Origin: Bacillota bacterium | GTDB lineage: Bacteria; Bacillota; Bacilli; Paenibacillales; Paenibacillaceae | Assembly (NCBI GenBank): GCA_023460795.1 | Contig: JAEWPC010000088.1 | Location: forward strand, 55,799 to 119,798 | DNA: 64,000 nucleotides | Reading direction: 5' to 3' | Part shown: positions 1-8,387 of the stretch, piece after piece | Position numbering within the stretch: position 1 is the stretch's first letter | How the letters are laid out: each line of letters starts with the position of its first letter | Position numbers and translations under genes: made by a program | Notes under the pieces: model-generated | Seen by the model: only the letters and a program-made list of their open reading frames with translations | Databases searched by the model: none | What the model was told of the DNA's origin: nothing

Positions 1-92
1 TGAAGGTATAGGCCCGAGCTGAACAGCAGCAGGATCAGGAAGAATACCGCGGCGTTCAAGACGACCAACCGGACGCGAATGTTAGTGAACAT
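1..92 (-). CDS. Sensor histidine kinase, N-terminal fragment
   Basis: Only the first 30 or so codons lie in the window; the gene runs off the left edge. The visible N-terminus is a short basic stretch (MFTNIRVR) followed by a hydrophobic helix rich in L, V and F, as in the first membrane segment of OmpR-partner sensor kinases. Its start overlaps the stop of the response regulator gene by 11 bases, so the two are almost certainly cotranscribed and translationally coupled. The kinase assignment rests on this context; no catalytic domain is visible. Confidence 0.75.
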   Translation of the reverse strand, partial: MFTNIRVRLVVLNAAVFFLILLLFSSGLYL

Positions 93-768
93 CGGATTCT
101 CCTTTGATCGTATATCCGATTCCGCGAACCGTCCGGATAAGCTGCTCGTAGCCCCGGGCAGCCAGCTTCTTGCGCAGATGGGACACGTAGACGTCCACGG
201 CGGCGATGCCGGCATTCGATTCGAATCCCCAGACCCGGATGAAAATTTGCTCCTTGGTGATGATCCGATCTTTATTGCACATCAAGTATTCCAACACTTT
301 GAATTCCGTCGAAGATAAATGCAGGGGTTTGCCGTCGATAAGCGCTTCGTGCGATGCGGAAGAAAGCCGCAGCGGACCGAAGATCAAATCGCCGTCTGGC
401 CCGACCGTGCCGCGTCGCCGAAGCAGCGCCCTGGACCGTGCCAGCAATTCGTCGACGGAAAACGGCTTCGTTAAGTAATCGTCCGCGCCTGCGTCGAGTC
501 CGGTCACGCGATCCGTGATCGCGTCTTTGGCGGTGAGCATCAGAATCGGCACGCCGTTTCCTTCGGCTCGAAGCTTGTGAACGATATCGACGCCGCTCAT
601 GCCGGGCAGCATGACGTCCAGTACGACCAAGTCATGGATCTGCTGCTTCGCCCATAGGTAGCCTTCGTCGCCGTTATCCGCGGCATCCACTTGATAGGAT
701 TCGCTCTCGAATACTCCCTTGATCGTCAGCAACAAGGCCGAATCGTCTTCAACCGCAAGCAACCGCAT
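82..768 (-). CDS. OmpR/PhoB-family response regulator
   Basis: A 228-residue two-domain regulator. The receiver domain (about 1-118) has the acidic pair D8/D9, phosphoacceptor D51 in VLDVMLPGMSG and the conserved lysine K101 in LTKPF. A winged-helix DNA-binding domain (about 130-222) follows and ends in the typical RTVRGIGYTI motif. The gene heads an operon with the overlapping sensor kinase and is divergent from the haem-protein/RND operon. Direct repeats TTAAG at 823 and 833 lie between the two promoters, so this regulator probably controls the RND operon and perhaps itself. The signal is unknown. Confidence 0.93.
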   Translation of the reverse strand: MRLLAVEDDSALLLTIKGVFESESYQVDAADNGDEGYLWAKQQIHDLVVLDVMLPGMSGVDIVHKLRAEGNGVPILMLTAKDAITDRVTGLDAGADDYLTKPFSVDELLARSRALLRRRGTVGPDGDLIFGPLRLSSASHEALIDGKPLHLSSTEFKVLEYLMCNKDRIITKEQIFIRVWGFESNAGIAAVDVYVSHLRKKLAARGYEQLIRTVRGIGYTIKGESDVH

Positions 769-822
769 GCTCTCCCAGCTCCTTCGCCGTCTCTACGCAC
801 CGATTGTATCAGACGGCGATGT

Positions 823-853
823 TTAAGAAAAATTAAGGTTCGTTCCCTATACT
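823..853 (+). promoter_or_regulatory. Direct-repeat response-regulator site and promoter of the RND operon
   Basis: TTAAG occurs at 823-827 and again at 833-837, one helical turn apart, the usual layout for an OmpR-family dimer. A TATACT -10-like hexamer is at 848-853, so the repeats sit over the -35 region, the position of an activator. Repeats and spacing are seen directly; binding by the neighbouring regulator is inferred. Confidence 0.5.
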
Positions 854-896
854 GAGCCTGCTTCGCAAATTGCGCTTTTCAAAGAGAGGCTGGCCC

Positions 897-1493
897 ATGA
901 AGAACAGAAGAACGGTGTGGATTCCCGCAATTGTCGCATTAGTAGTCGCCGTGAGTTTGCTAGCTTATTATTACAACCTCGATCTCGGTCCCAGGGTCAG
1001 CCGTCCGCGCATTCGGCTCCCGGAAGGCGGAGAGCTGTTCAAGACGATGGGCACAGTCGCATTATGGGCGGCAGCCGCGGGCTTTTCTTGGGTTTGGTTC
1101 AGGAAAAAGCGCAAATCGCCTTCGATGCTCGTTCGCCAAGCGGGAAAGCTGCTGTACGCTATTCACAAATGGTTGGGCTGGGCGACGATCGCGCTCGGCG
1201 CGGCGCATGGCGCTTATTTGCTGATATACAAGACGAGCGACCATAAAGTTTATTCCGGGCTGGCAAGCTTCGCCGTTGTGCTGGCGATAGCGGGCTATGG
1301 ATTGTTTATCCCGCGAATCCGCAACAAATGGATGCGCCTCGCGCATCGCGTGCTCGGAATCGCCTGGGTTCCCGTTCTGTTCATCCACGCCGGGGGCTCG
1401 ACGATCTTGGCGGCGGGCGCGGCGCTCGGCGTAGGCGGACTTGTCTGGTTGCTTGAAAGATACAACGCGCAAGAAAAGGTGGGGTCGCCGTGA
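897..1493 (+). CDS. Putative haem-binding membrane protein (ferric-reductase/cytochrome-b-like)
   Basis: A 198-residue integral membrane protein with about five or six hydrophobic helices. The ATG at 897 is preferred over a TTG at 870 because AGAGAGG lies 8 bases upstream of it. Two helices each carry a histidine pair 14 residues apart: HKWLGWATIALGAAH, and HRVLGIAWVPVLFIH. Such paired histidines hold two b-haems in ferric reductase and NOX transmembrane domains. There is no FAD or NAD domain, so it would be a membrane electron carrier at most. It overlaps the RND gene by 4 bases (GTGA), which implies coupled expression. The haem role is inferred from histidine spacing. Confidence 0.6.
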   Translation: MKNRRTVWIPAIVALVVAVSLLAYYYNLDLGPRVSRPRIRLPEGGELFKTMGTVALWAAAAGFSWVWFRKKRKSPSMLVRQAGKLLYAIHKWLGWATIALGAAHGAYLLIYKTSDHKVYSGLASFAVVLAIAGYGLFIPRIRNKWMRLAHRVLGIAWVPVLFIHAGGSTILAAGAALGVGGLVWLLERYNAQEKVGSP

Positions 1494-4400
1494 AGAAGTT
1501 AATAGAAGGCGCGATGCAGCGTTCGACGCTGGTGTTGATCTGCATCGTCATGATTATCGCATGGGGAGGCATGTCCGCCTTCCGGATGCAGAGGGACTAC
1601 TTGCCTAGCATTAATAATACGACGCTTCTAGTCGCCGTACGGGCTTCGAACGCCCAGGCGGATCAGATCAAACAAACCGTGACGCCCAAAATCCAGGACG
1701 CGATTCGGCCGGTGAACGGCTTGACGGACGTCGAAACGAACGCCTACGATGGCGGCCTGCTCATGAGCTTATACTTCCCGATGGATTACGATATGGACAA
1801 GGCGGAAGCCGACGTGAAGCAAGCGCTGCTTCCCGTCTCGCTGCCGTCCGATATCAAGGCTCCGACGGTGACGCGCGTTACGAGCAGCTCGTTCCCGATT
1901 CTGAGCTATAGCTTGACCCCGAGCGGAGATCGCGTGTCCGAGACCGAGCTGCGGTCCAAAGTCGAGACGGACTTCGAGAAGCAACTGAAGTCGATTCCGG
2001 GCGTGGCGGACGTTCGCGTCGTAGGCGCGGCCAGCGACGGATACGTGCTCACCTTGCGGCTGCATGACCTTCTTGCCCATAAGCTGACGGTGGACGACTG
2101 GAATCAGTCGGTAGCCGCGGCGATTCCGATGAGCGAGGGCATGATCGCAAGCAGCCAGGGAACCATTCCGATCGCGGTAGGCGGTAACGACCTTAACGAA
2201 GAACAGATCAAGCAAATCCCGATCAAGAACAAGCAAGGCGTCAGCGTGACGCTCGGCGAAGTCGCGGATTTGCAACGCTCGATGACGGACATGAAGACGG
2301 TGTCCCGGACGAACGGCAAGCCGAGCGTGCTGCTCGACGTGCTGAAGACGCCATCGGCGAACATTACGACCGTGGCGGAGCGCGTGAAGAACCGGATTCA
2401 GCAAATCACCTACGTTCAGAAAGGCGACGTCAGCCTGACCGTGCTGCTCGACCGAGAGCATGAGCTGAACGCCGCGCTGGCCGGGTTGGTCCGCGAAGGG
2501 CTGCTGGGCTGTATTTTCTCCATGCTGTGCGTGCTGTTGTTCTATCGCAACGTTCGTTCGACGTTGCTTATCGCGGTCTCCCTGCCGACTTCGCTGTTCG
2601 CAACGACCGCTCTGCTCGAAGCGATGGGTTACACGATGAATATTCTGACGGTATCCGGCTTGATCGTGGCGATGGGACGCATCGTGGACGACTCGATCGT
2701 TATTCTGGACAATATGTACCGCAAGTATCAAGAGAAAAAGGAGAACGGAAGCGAATCCATCCTGCACGCGCTCGGTTCGGCCGTCCGGGAGATGGTTCCG
2801 GCCATCTTCGCCTCCACCGCCACGACAATCGCGGTGTACGCGCCGATCGCGCTCGTGGGCGGAATCATCAGCGCATCCTACGCCGGCTTTGCGTGGTCGG
2901 TCGTTATCGCGCTGGTCGTCTCCTTCTTCGTCGCGATGCTTGTCGTTCCCGCATTCGCGTACATGGGCTGGCACCGCAGGCCTCCTGCGGGCAACACCGT
3001 TACGTTGGAGCCGCTGATGAGGCCGGTGTTGAAGTTTGCCCTGCAATGGCGCGGAGCAATCGTTGCGGCGTCGATCGTCTTGTTCCTGGCCGCGGGCTTG
3101 TTCGCCGCGCGGCTTCCGATCAGCTTGCTGCCGACCGCCAAAACCGGCGAAGTCGCGGTACAAATCGAGCTTCCGAAAGGCAACTCGTTGTCCGCGGTGG
3201 ATCAAGAAGTGGTCAAGGTCGAAGAGCTGCTGAAGCAAATTCCGCAAGTGTCCGCTTACTCCGCGACTTTCGGCTCGGCGATGACGCCGGTGGCCGACGA
3301 CGTGTTCGACGAGGGAGGAGGCTATATTCAGCCGCCTAACGTCGCCAACCTGTCGATCTCCCTGACCGACAAGGGAGAGTTGGATGCGTTCGTCGCCGGT
3401 TTAAAGCCGCGGCTGTCCGCTTTGTCCCGGGACGTCGTCTACACCGTATCGAACCAGAACTTGTCCGGCGACGACTCGCAGATGAAAATCTTGCTGACCG
3501 GTGCCGATCAAAGGACATTGGACGCCGCCGCGCAAACCGTGCGCAAGCAGCTTGTCGCGGTAGATGGACTGAGCGTGCAAGGCGCGGTCGATTTAACGAA
3601 CGGCACGCGGAAATACGCCATCGTATTGGATCAAGATAAAATCAAGCAGCTAGGCGTCAACCGCGATGACGTCACGAAGGTCATCTCCGCTTATACGGCA
3701 TCGGCTAAAGACTTCAACGTTCCGGCTAACGGACTCTCGATTCCGGTCGACGTGAACGTGCAGCAAGCATCCGGGGATCAAGCGAAGCCCGAGCGGGTGT
3801 TGAACGCGATGCTTGCGGAGACCGTAACCGGAGACGGAGGTCGAGCGGTCCCGATCTCCCAAGTAGCTTCGCTATCCGACAATCCGGCCCCGACCTCCAT
3901 TCAGGAGCGGAACGGACAACCTTTCGCTACGGTATTGGCTCAAATTACGTCGAAGGATATCGGGAAAGTATCTAATGCCGTGAACAATGAGCTTAAGCGG
4001 ACCGTGCTTCCAAGCGGAGTTTCTTATTCCACCGGAGGCATCTCGACGCAAGTCGCCCGGATGATACTGGACATGTCGCTGGCCATCGGATTCTCGCTGT
4101 TGCTCGTGTTGTTCATCACGACGACGGTGTTCAAAGGCTGGAGAGCGCCGTTCGCGGTGCTGCTCAGCGTGCCGCTCGCTTTGAGCGGGATCGTGGGCGC
4201 GCTTATGCTGGTCGGCGGAGAATGGGATTTAGCGGCTTTGATCGGCGTGTTGATGCTAGTAGGGATCGTCGTCACGAACGGTATCGTTCTTGTCGACCGG
4301 ATCGAGCGGAACCGCCGGGCGGGCATGCCGATGCAGGCTGCGATAGCGGAAGGAACGTTATCGCGGGTAAGACCGGTCGTCATGACCGCCGCGACGACGA

Positions 4401-4597
4401 TATTGACGCTGTTGCCGCTGGCGCTGTCTTCTAGCGCCGATACCGTTATCTCGGGCACGTTAGGCGTCGTCGTGATCGGAGGCTTGGTGACTTCGACGTT
4501 GAACAGCCTGCTCGTTATTCCGATCTTCTATGGCTGGCTGCATCGCGCGCGAGAGGGGAAATCATCTACACCATCGGCTTACGCCCACATAAGATAA
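1490..4597 (+). CDS. RND-superfamily efflux permease (SwrC/AcrB type)
   Basis: A 1035-residue proton-driven exporter of the RND superfamily, similar in length and architecture to Bacillus SwrC. A membrane helix near the N-terminus, a large extracytoplasmic porter loop (about 40-330), a block of helices, a second loop (about 545-840) and a final block of helices reflect the internal duplication. The TM4 proton-relay acidic pair is present as D400/D401 in GRIVDDSIVILDN. It begins with GTG overlapping the preceding gene. No membrane fusion protein gene is adjacent, which is normal for Gram-positive RND pumps. Substrate is unknown; in Bacillus, SwrC exports surfactin. Confidence 0.93.
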   Translation: MKKLIEGAMQRSTLVLICIVMIIAWGGMSAFRMQRDYLPSINNTTLLVAVRASNAQADQIKQTVTPKIQDAIRPVNGLTDVETNAYDGGLLMSLYFPMDYDMDKAEADVKQALLPVSLPSDIKAPTVTRVTSSSFPILSYSLTPSGDRVSETELRSKVETDFEKQLKSIPGVADVRVVGAASDGYVLTLRLHDLLAHKLTVDDWNQSVAAAIPMSEGMIASSQGTIPIAVGGNDLNEEQIKQIPIKNKQGVSVTLGEVADLQRSMTDMKTVSRTNGKPSVLLDVLKTPSANITTVAERVKNRIQQITYVQKGDVSLTVLLDREHELNAALAGLVREGLLGCIFSMLCVLLFYRNVRSTLLIAVSLPTSLFATTALLEAMGYTMNILTVSGLIVAMGRIVDDSIVILDNMYRKYQEKKENGSESILHALGSAVREMVPAIFASTATTIAVYAPIALVGGIISASYAGFAWSVVIALVVSFFVAMLVVPAFAYMGWHRRPPAGNTVTLEPLMRPVLKFALQWRGAIVAASIVLFLAAGLFAARLPISLLPTAKTGEVAVQIELPKGNSLSAVDQEVVKVEELLKQIPQVSAYSATFGSAMTPVADDVFDEGGGYIQPPNVANLSISLTDKGELDAFVAGLKPRLSALSRDVVYTVSNQNLSGDDSQMKILLTGADQRTLDAAAQTVRKQLVAVDGLSVQGAVDLTNGTRKYAIVLDQDKIKQLGVNRDDVTKVISAYTASAKDFNVPANGLSIPVDVNVQQASGDQAKPERVLNAMLAETVTGDGGRAVPISQVASLSDNPAPTSIQERNGQPFATVLAQITSKDIGKVSNAVNNELKRTVLPSGVSYSTGGISTQVARMILDMSLAIGFSLLLVLFITTTVFKGWRAPFAVLLSVPLALSGIVGALMLVGGEWDLAALIGVLMLVGIVVTNGIVLVDRIERNRRAGMPMQAAIAEGTLSRVRPVVMTAATTILTLLPLALSSSADTVISGTLGVVVIGGLVTSTLNSLLVIPIFYGWLHRAREGKSSTPSAYAHIR

Positions 4598-4626
4598 GGG
4601 TAAAACGAAGTTGATGGAGGTTTCGC

Positions 4627-5115
4627 ATGTACTCTTATGTTTATGCGCCCTATTACGGGAGTTGGCGTCGGCCGCAATCGGAGCCGTTCTACTATAAATC
4701 CCCGCAGGAAGCGCTGGCTCTCGTCAAGAAGGCGGTGCAAGGGGAGCGCGAGGATGAACTGTTCTATAGCTACTTGATATCCGTCGCGCCGACCCAAGAG
4801 GAGAAGGAAATCATTACGTCCATCCGGGATGACGAACGCAAGCATAACCGTATGTTCAGGGAAATCTACTTCGGCCTGACAGGGCAGACGATCGAGCCTT
4901 CGCCCGGCGAAGCTTTCGAGCAACCGGTATCGTACCTCGACGGGGTGAAGAAAGCTTTCTTCGGGGAGTTGTCCGCGGTAGAGCGGTATCGGGATATTCG
5001 CGCAGGCATGCCGAATCGATATTATCGCGATATGGTATTCGAGATCATAACCGATGAGCAGAAGCATGCGAATAAATATTTGTACATCATGACTCTTCAC
5101 CGGGCACTAGCTTAA
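4627..5115 (+). CDS. Ferritin-like/rubrerythrin-type diiron protein
   Basis: A 162-residue helical protein with two ExxH motifs, E70-x-x-H73 (DDERKH) and E144-x-x-H147 (TDEQKH), plus glutamates in the partner helices (around E44 and E114). That is the four-helix ferritin-like diiron arrangement. A Tyr/Pro-rich N-terminal tail (YSYVYAPYYGSW) resembles those of spore-associated ferritin-like proteins. The ribosome binding site GGAGG precedes the ATG. It lies 29 bases after the RND gene and may be read through from it. Probable role in iron or peroxide handling; the exact reaction is unknown. Confidence 0.8.
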   Translation: MYSYVYAPYYGSWRRPQSEPFYYKSPQEALALVKKAVQGEREDELFYSYLISVAPTQEEKEIITSIRDDERKHNRMFREIYFGLTGQTIEPSPGEAFEQPVSYLDGVKKAFFGELSAVERYRDIRAGMPNRYYRDMVFEIITDEQKHANKYLYIMTLHRALA

Positions 5116-5285
5116 CGCGGGCGCATGCCCTTCAATAAACTAAGGTTGAGTTGACAAAAGGCTTCCGATAACGTACGCGCGGAGTGGTATGAAACATCTT
5201 GTCTCGTTAGTGTGGTATACCTGCGCTCACGGAATCGCTACAATAAAGGAATCTTCCTATCACAAGCGAGGGGCGAGCCTTAGCC

Positions 5286-6374
5286 ATGGAACCGTTAATA
5301 ACCTACTCTCTATCGGATATCCGTCATATGAAAGTCCATGGCCGGACGACCGGGCGCCGCGAACCGTTGACGTTGTTCTGGACCGGCAGCGGGATTGAAC
5401 TGAACGCGCGAGGCTCGGAGTTATGGCTTGAAGTCGAGGCATCCTACGAGCACTACGAACCGTGGATCGCCGTCGTGATTAACGGCGTTCCCGTCAGCAG
5501 AATGATGTTGACGGCAGGCCGGTACTGGGTATGCGTATTCAGAGGCATGAATAGAGAGGTCTTGAAGAACGTACGCATCGTCCGAGAGACACAGGCGATG
5601 AGCAGCGATCTTAAGTGTTCCTTGCACGTTCATGCCGTGAAATTCGACGGACACTTCGTACCCGTTCCGGATAAACCCTATCGAATCGAATTCATCGGCG
5701 ACAGCATCACGTCGGGAGAAGGGGCGATCGGCGCGACGGCCGAGGAAGATTGGATTCCGATGTGGTTCAGCGCGGTTGACAACTATACCGCAATGACCTC
5801 CCATGCGCTGAACGCGGATTATCGCGTCGTATCCCAAAGCGGATGGGGCGTGCGAACAAGCTGGGACAACAATCCGAGCTTTAACATTCCCGATTATTAC
5901 GAGCAAGTATGCGGCCTTATGACGGGCGATTATCACGCATCGTTAGGAGCGCACGAACCCTACGATTTCGACTCTTGGCAGCCGGATATCGTCGTCGTTA
6001 ACTTAGGCACGAACGACGGATCGGCATGCCGCAACGAAGACGGGACTTACGATCGCGAAGCGGTAAGCAAGTTCGAACGTTCGGCGGAGCGTTTTCTTCA
6101 TCAACTCAGAAGCAACAATAAGCATGCGCATATCGTCTGGGCGTACGGCATGCTGGGCACGCCGATGCTGCCGGCCATTCGTCGTGCCGTCACGGCATAT
6201 TGCAAGGAATCGGGAGACCGGCGGGTAACCGTCTTTGATCTTCCGGATATGACGCAAGAAACCGTCGGCGCAAGATCTCATCCGGGGAGATTGGCGCACG
6301 AACAGGCAGCCGCAACGCTGGCGGACAACCTTCGAGCCATCTTGGATGACCTTCCGAAGAATAAGCCACAATAG
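5286..6374 (+). CDS. SGNH/GDSL-family esterase, CE2-like
   Basis: A 362-residue protein with an N-terminal beta-rich domain (about 10-125) followed by an SGNH hydrolase domain. Block I is FIGDSITSGEG with nucleophile S140, the NLGTND block lies near residue 240, and the C-terminal SHPG block supplies the histidine. A jelly-roll domain ahead of an SGNH fold is typical of family 2 carbohydrate esterases, which remove acetyl groups from xylan or other glycans. No signal peptide is visible, so a cytoplasmic role on imported acetylated sugars is likely. Substrate is inferred from architecture only. Confidence 0.82.
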   Translation: MEPLITYSLSDIRHMKVHGRTTGRREPLTLFWTGSGIELNARGSELWLEVEASYEHYEPWIAVVINGVPVSRMMLTAGRYWVCVFRGMNREVLKNVRIVRETQAMSSDLKCSLHVHAVKFDGHFVPVPDKPYRIEFIGDSITSGEGAIGATAEEDWIPMWFSAVDNYTAMTSHALNADYRVVSQSGWGVRTSWDNNPSFNIPDYYEQVCGLMTGDYHASLGAHEPYDFDSWQPDIVVVNLGTNDGSACRNEDGTYDREAVSKFERSAERFLHQLRSNNKHAHIVWAYGMLGTPMLPAIRRAVTAYCKESGDRRVTVFDLPDMTQETVGARSHPGRLAHEQAAATLADNLRAILDDLPKNKPQ

Positions 6375-6404
6375 GCTTATGCTAGGGCAAAGGAGGGCAT
6401 CTGG

Positions 6405-6491
6405 GTGTCGAAGCAGCAAGGTCATGGAGTCAAGAATACGCGGACGAAATCGTCCGACAAGAAAGGCAATTCCTCCGGCAACAATCACTAA
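6405..6491 (+). CDS. Very small basic hydrophilic protein, unknown
   Basis: A 28-residue open frame with a GTG start and an excellent ribosome binding site (AAAGGAGGG, about 8 bases upstream), followed directly by a strong terminator. The peptide is rich in K, S, N and G with no hydrophobic segment and ends GNSSGNNH. This composition recalls minor small acid-soluble spore proteins, but no known SASP motif is recognised. The compact cassette of ribosome site, frame and terminator is the main reason to believe it is expressed. Confidence 0.5.
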   Translation: MSKQQGHGVKNTRTKSSDKKGNSSGNNH

Positions 6492-6507
6492 CCGACGAAC
6501 ACGCGAC

Positions 6508-6547
6508 AAGCACCGCGCCAACGCGATTGGCAGGTGCTTTTTTTTTT
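6508..6547 (+). terminator. Intrinsic terminator
   Basis: Arms AAGCACC and GGTGCTT flank a smaller inner CCAA/TTGG pairing, followed by about eleven T residues. It ends the SGNH esterase/small-protein transcript. Confidence 0.9.
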
Positions 6548-6708
6548 GCTGGATTTACCGGTAGGGCTTTCATTAGAAATTTATCAATTTATTCTCATAA
6601 AGCGAATTTTGGCGCGTCCTGACAGGCTATAACTCTTTCGTGGAAAAGATTAGGTTGCTAGATTAGTGCTATCGTAGAGGCATACCAGTCATCCATGGAG
6701 GGATTCAC

Positions 6709-7443
6709 ATGACAGCACCAAAGCCTATTCTTAAACATATGATGGCTCTCGGCCTGTGCGCCGCCATCGGATTCGGAGCGGTCGGCATCGGACAAGCCCA
6801 GTTCACTCCGCAAGCTTCCGCGGCGATCAGCTACGAGACGAAAATCACGAGCGGCGTCAATCTTCGGGTCGGCCCGAGCACAAGCACCGGCGTCATTCGC
6901 TCGATCGGCAAAGGAGAGATGGTACACGTAGTCGGGCAAGCAAACGCTTACTGGCTACATGTATTCGATAAGAAGGGCAATAGCGGATACATCTCCGCAG
7001 CGGATAAATATTCGACTTGGGGCGGTCCAAGCGCGCCCGCTGCGACGAGCAGCAGTTCGAAAGCCAGCAAAGTCGTGAGCATTGCGAAGAGCTATCAGGG
7101 ACGCGTCCACTACTCTTACGGAGTTCGCAATCCGTCCAAATTGGTGTTCGATTGCTCGTCGTTCACGGAGTTCGTCTTCGCTAAAGTCGGCGTCGACCTG
7201 AAATGGGGCACGAGCGCCCAGAAGAAGCAAGGCTCTTACGTCAGCAAGAAGAACCTGCGCGTCGGAGATCTCGTTTTCTTCGACACGGTGGGCAGCAACA
7301 ACGGCGTCATCAATCACGTCGGCATCTACATGGGCAACGGCCAGATGATCCACAATACGCCTTCCAAGAACGGGATCGCGATCAATTCGATCACATCCGG
7401 CTATTGGTCCCAGCATTACGTCACGGGACGCCGCGTACTGTAA
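6709..7443 (+). CDS. Secreted SH3 + NlpC/P60 cell-wall endopeptidase
   Basis: A 244-residue exported peptidoglycan hydrolase. A signal peptide (about 1-38, ending near ASAA) is followed by a bacterial SH3 domain (about 42-100, with VNLRVGPSTS), a Ser/Ala linker, and an NlpC/P60 domain (about 120-244). Catalytic residues are visible: C149 in FDCSSF, H203 in NHVGIYMG and H215 in MIHN. Enzymes of this family cut D-glutamyl-diaminopimelate bonds in peptide stems. The ribosome site GGAGGG lies 7 bases before the ATG. It is flanked by terminators and so forms its own unit. Confidence 0.92.
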   Translation: MTAPKPILKHMMALGLCAAIGFGAVGIGQAQFTPQASAAISYETKITSGVNLRVGPSTSTGVIRSIGKGEMVHVVGQANAYWLHVFDKKGNSGYISAADKYSTWGGPSAPAATSSSSKASKVVSIAKSYQGRVHYSYGVRNPSKLVFDCSSFTEFVFAKVGVDLKWGTSAQKKQGSYVSKKNLRVGDLVFFDTVGSNNGVINHVGIYMGNGQMIHNTPSKNGIAINSITSGYWSQHYVTGRRVL

Positions 7444-7464
7444 ATCGCATATCTTCGCAAGACA

Positions 7465-7496
7465 AGAGGCTGCCGGGTACGGCAGCCTCTTTGTCT
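7465..7496 (+). terminator. Intrinsic terminator
   Basis: Arms AGAGGCTGCC and GGCAGCCTCT around a GGGTAC loop, then TTGTCT. It terminates the NlpC/P60 gene. Confidence 0.88.
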
Positions 7497-7575
7497 ATCT
7501 CGACCCGGGTATCCGCCGTGCCGTTCAGCGGCGCGGAATAGTAATCTATCCCGAGTCGTGCGGAGGTGAAGCGGT

Positions 7576-8340
7576 ATGTCTAGGAAGAGCAGCAGTATAT
7601 CGATCAAGAGCAAGTGGACAAAGACGAAGTGGTTGCTGTCGGACCGAACCTTGAGGCGGTACGTTCCCGAGACGAAGCCGTTTAATCGGGCGTCGTTGGC
7701 GAGGATGACTCGGCGGTATGCCATGGTGTATTTCAAACCGACGGGCGGGACGGGCGGCAACGGAATTGCTCGGATTGTGCGGATAGCCTCCGGACGATTC
7801 AGCGTTCGCAAAGATTGGAGAACGACGAAGACGACCTCCGTCGGTTCTCTCTACGTGCGATTAAAGAAGATTGCCCGCGGACGGAGCTACTTGCTTCAGC
7901 GAGGCGTTCATTTGCGATCCTCCGGAGGCCGGCCGTTCGATATACGGGTAACGCTGCAGAAGGCGCGCCAAGGCCGTTGGGTGCCTACCGTCATGTTCGT
8001 TAAGCTTGGCAAACCTGGCAAAGTCGTAACGAATTACCATTCGGGAGGCAAGCTCGCGCTGCTCGGACCGACGCTGCGGCGCGCGGGTTTCGGCAAAGAC
8101 CGGATCGGCGGCTACCAACGACAGCTGAAGGTTCTGGGCTTGCAGACGGCTCGCTGCTTCAATCGGAGAAGCTCCAGGTTCAAGGAACTCGGACTGGATG
8201 TCGCGATCGACCGCAGAGGAAGGCTGTGGATTCTGGAGGTCAACACTCGGCCCGGAATCAGCGCCTTGAAGACGCTTCGCGACAAAAGCCTATATCGGAA
8301 GATGATAAGATACGCCAAGAATTACGGAAGAACGCGCTAA
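7576..8340 (+). CDS. YheC/YheD-family spore coat-associated ATP-grasp protein
   Basis: A 254-residue protein with the YheC/D signature near the N-terminus (KWLLSDRTLRRYVPET, then FKPTGGTGGNGI) and ATP-grasp residues near the C-terminus (LDVAIDRRGRLWILEVNTRPG). Members of the family are found with the endospore coat and are thought to be peptide- or amino-acid-ligating enzymes, but the reaction is not established. It is shorter than YheC/YheD of Bacillus (about 360-450 residues) and keeps essentially the ATP-grasp core. Its presence is a sporulation marker for the organism. Confidence 0.85.
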   Translation: MSRKSSSISIKSKWTKTKWLLSDRTLRRYVPETKPFNRASLARMTRRYAMVYFKPTGGTGGNGIARIVRIASGRFSVRKDWRTTKTTSVGSLYVRLKKIARGRSYLLQRGVHLRSSGGRPFDIRVTLQKARQGRWVPTVMFVKLGKPGKVVTNYHSGGKLALLGPTLRRAGFGKDRIGGYQRQLKVLGLQTARCFNRRSSRFKELGLDVAIDRRGRLWILEVNTRPGISALKTLRDKSLYRKMIRYAKNYGRTR

Positions 8341-8345
8341 ATCGC

Positions 8346-8387
8346 AACGGAGGGCCGTCCTTCAGCCAGGACGGCTTAGCTCCGTTT
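8346..8387. terminator. Bidirectional hairpin between convergent genes
   Basis: Arms AACGGAG plus GCCGTCC pair with GGACGGC plus CTCCGTT. The hairpin separates the YheC/D gene from the convergent peroxiredoxin gene. T-runs are weak on both sides. Confidence 0.7.

Noticed and set aside
1769..3247. Long open frame (492 codons) antisense to the RND gene
   Set aside because: It is Arg/His/Asp-rich, lacks a ribosome site and family features, and mirrors the GC-rich codon structure of the pump gene on the other strand.
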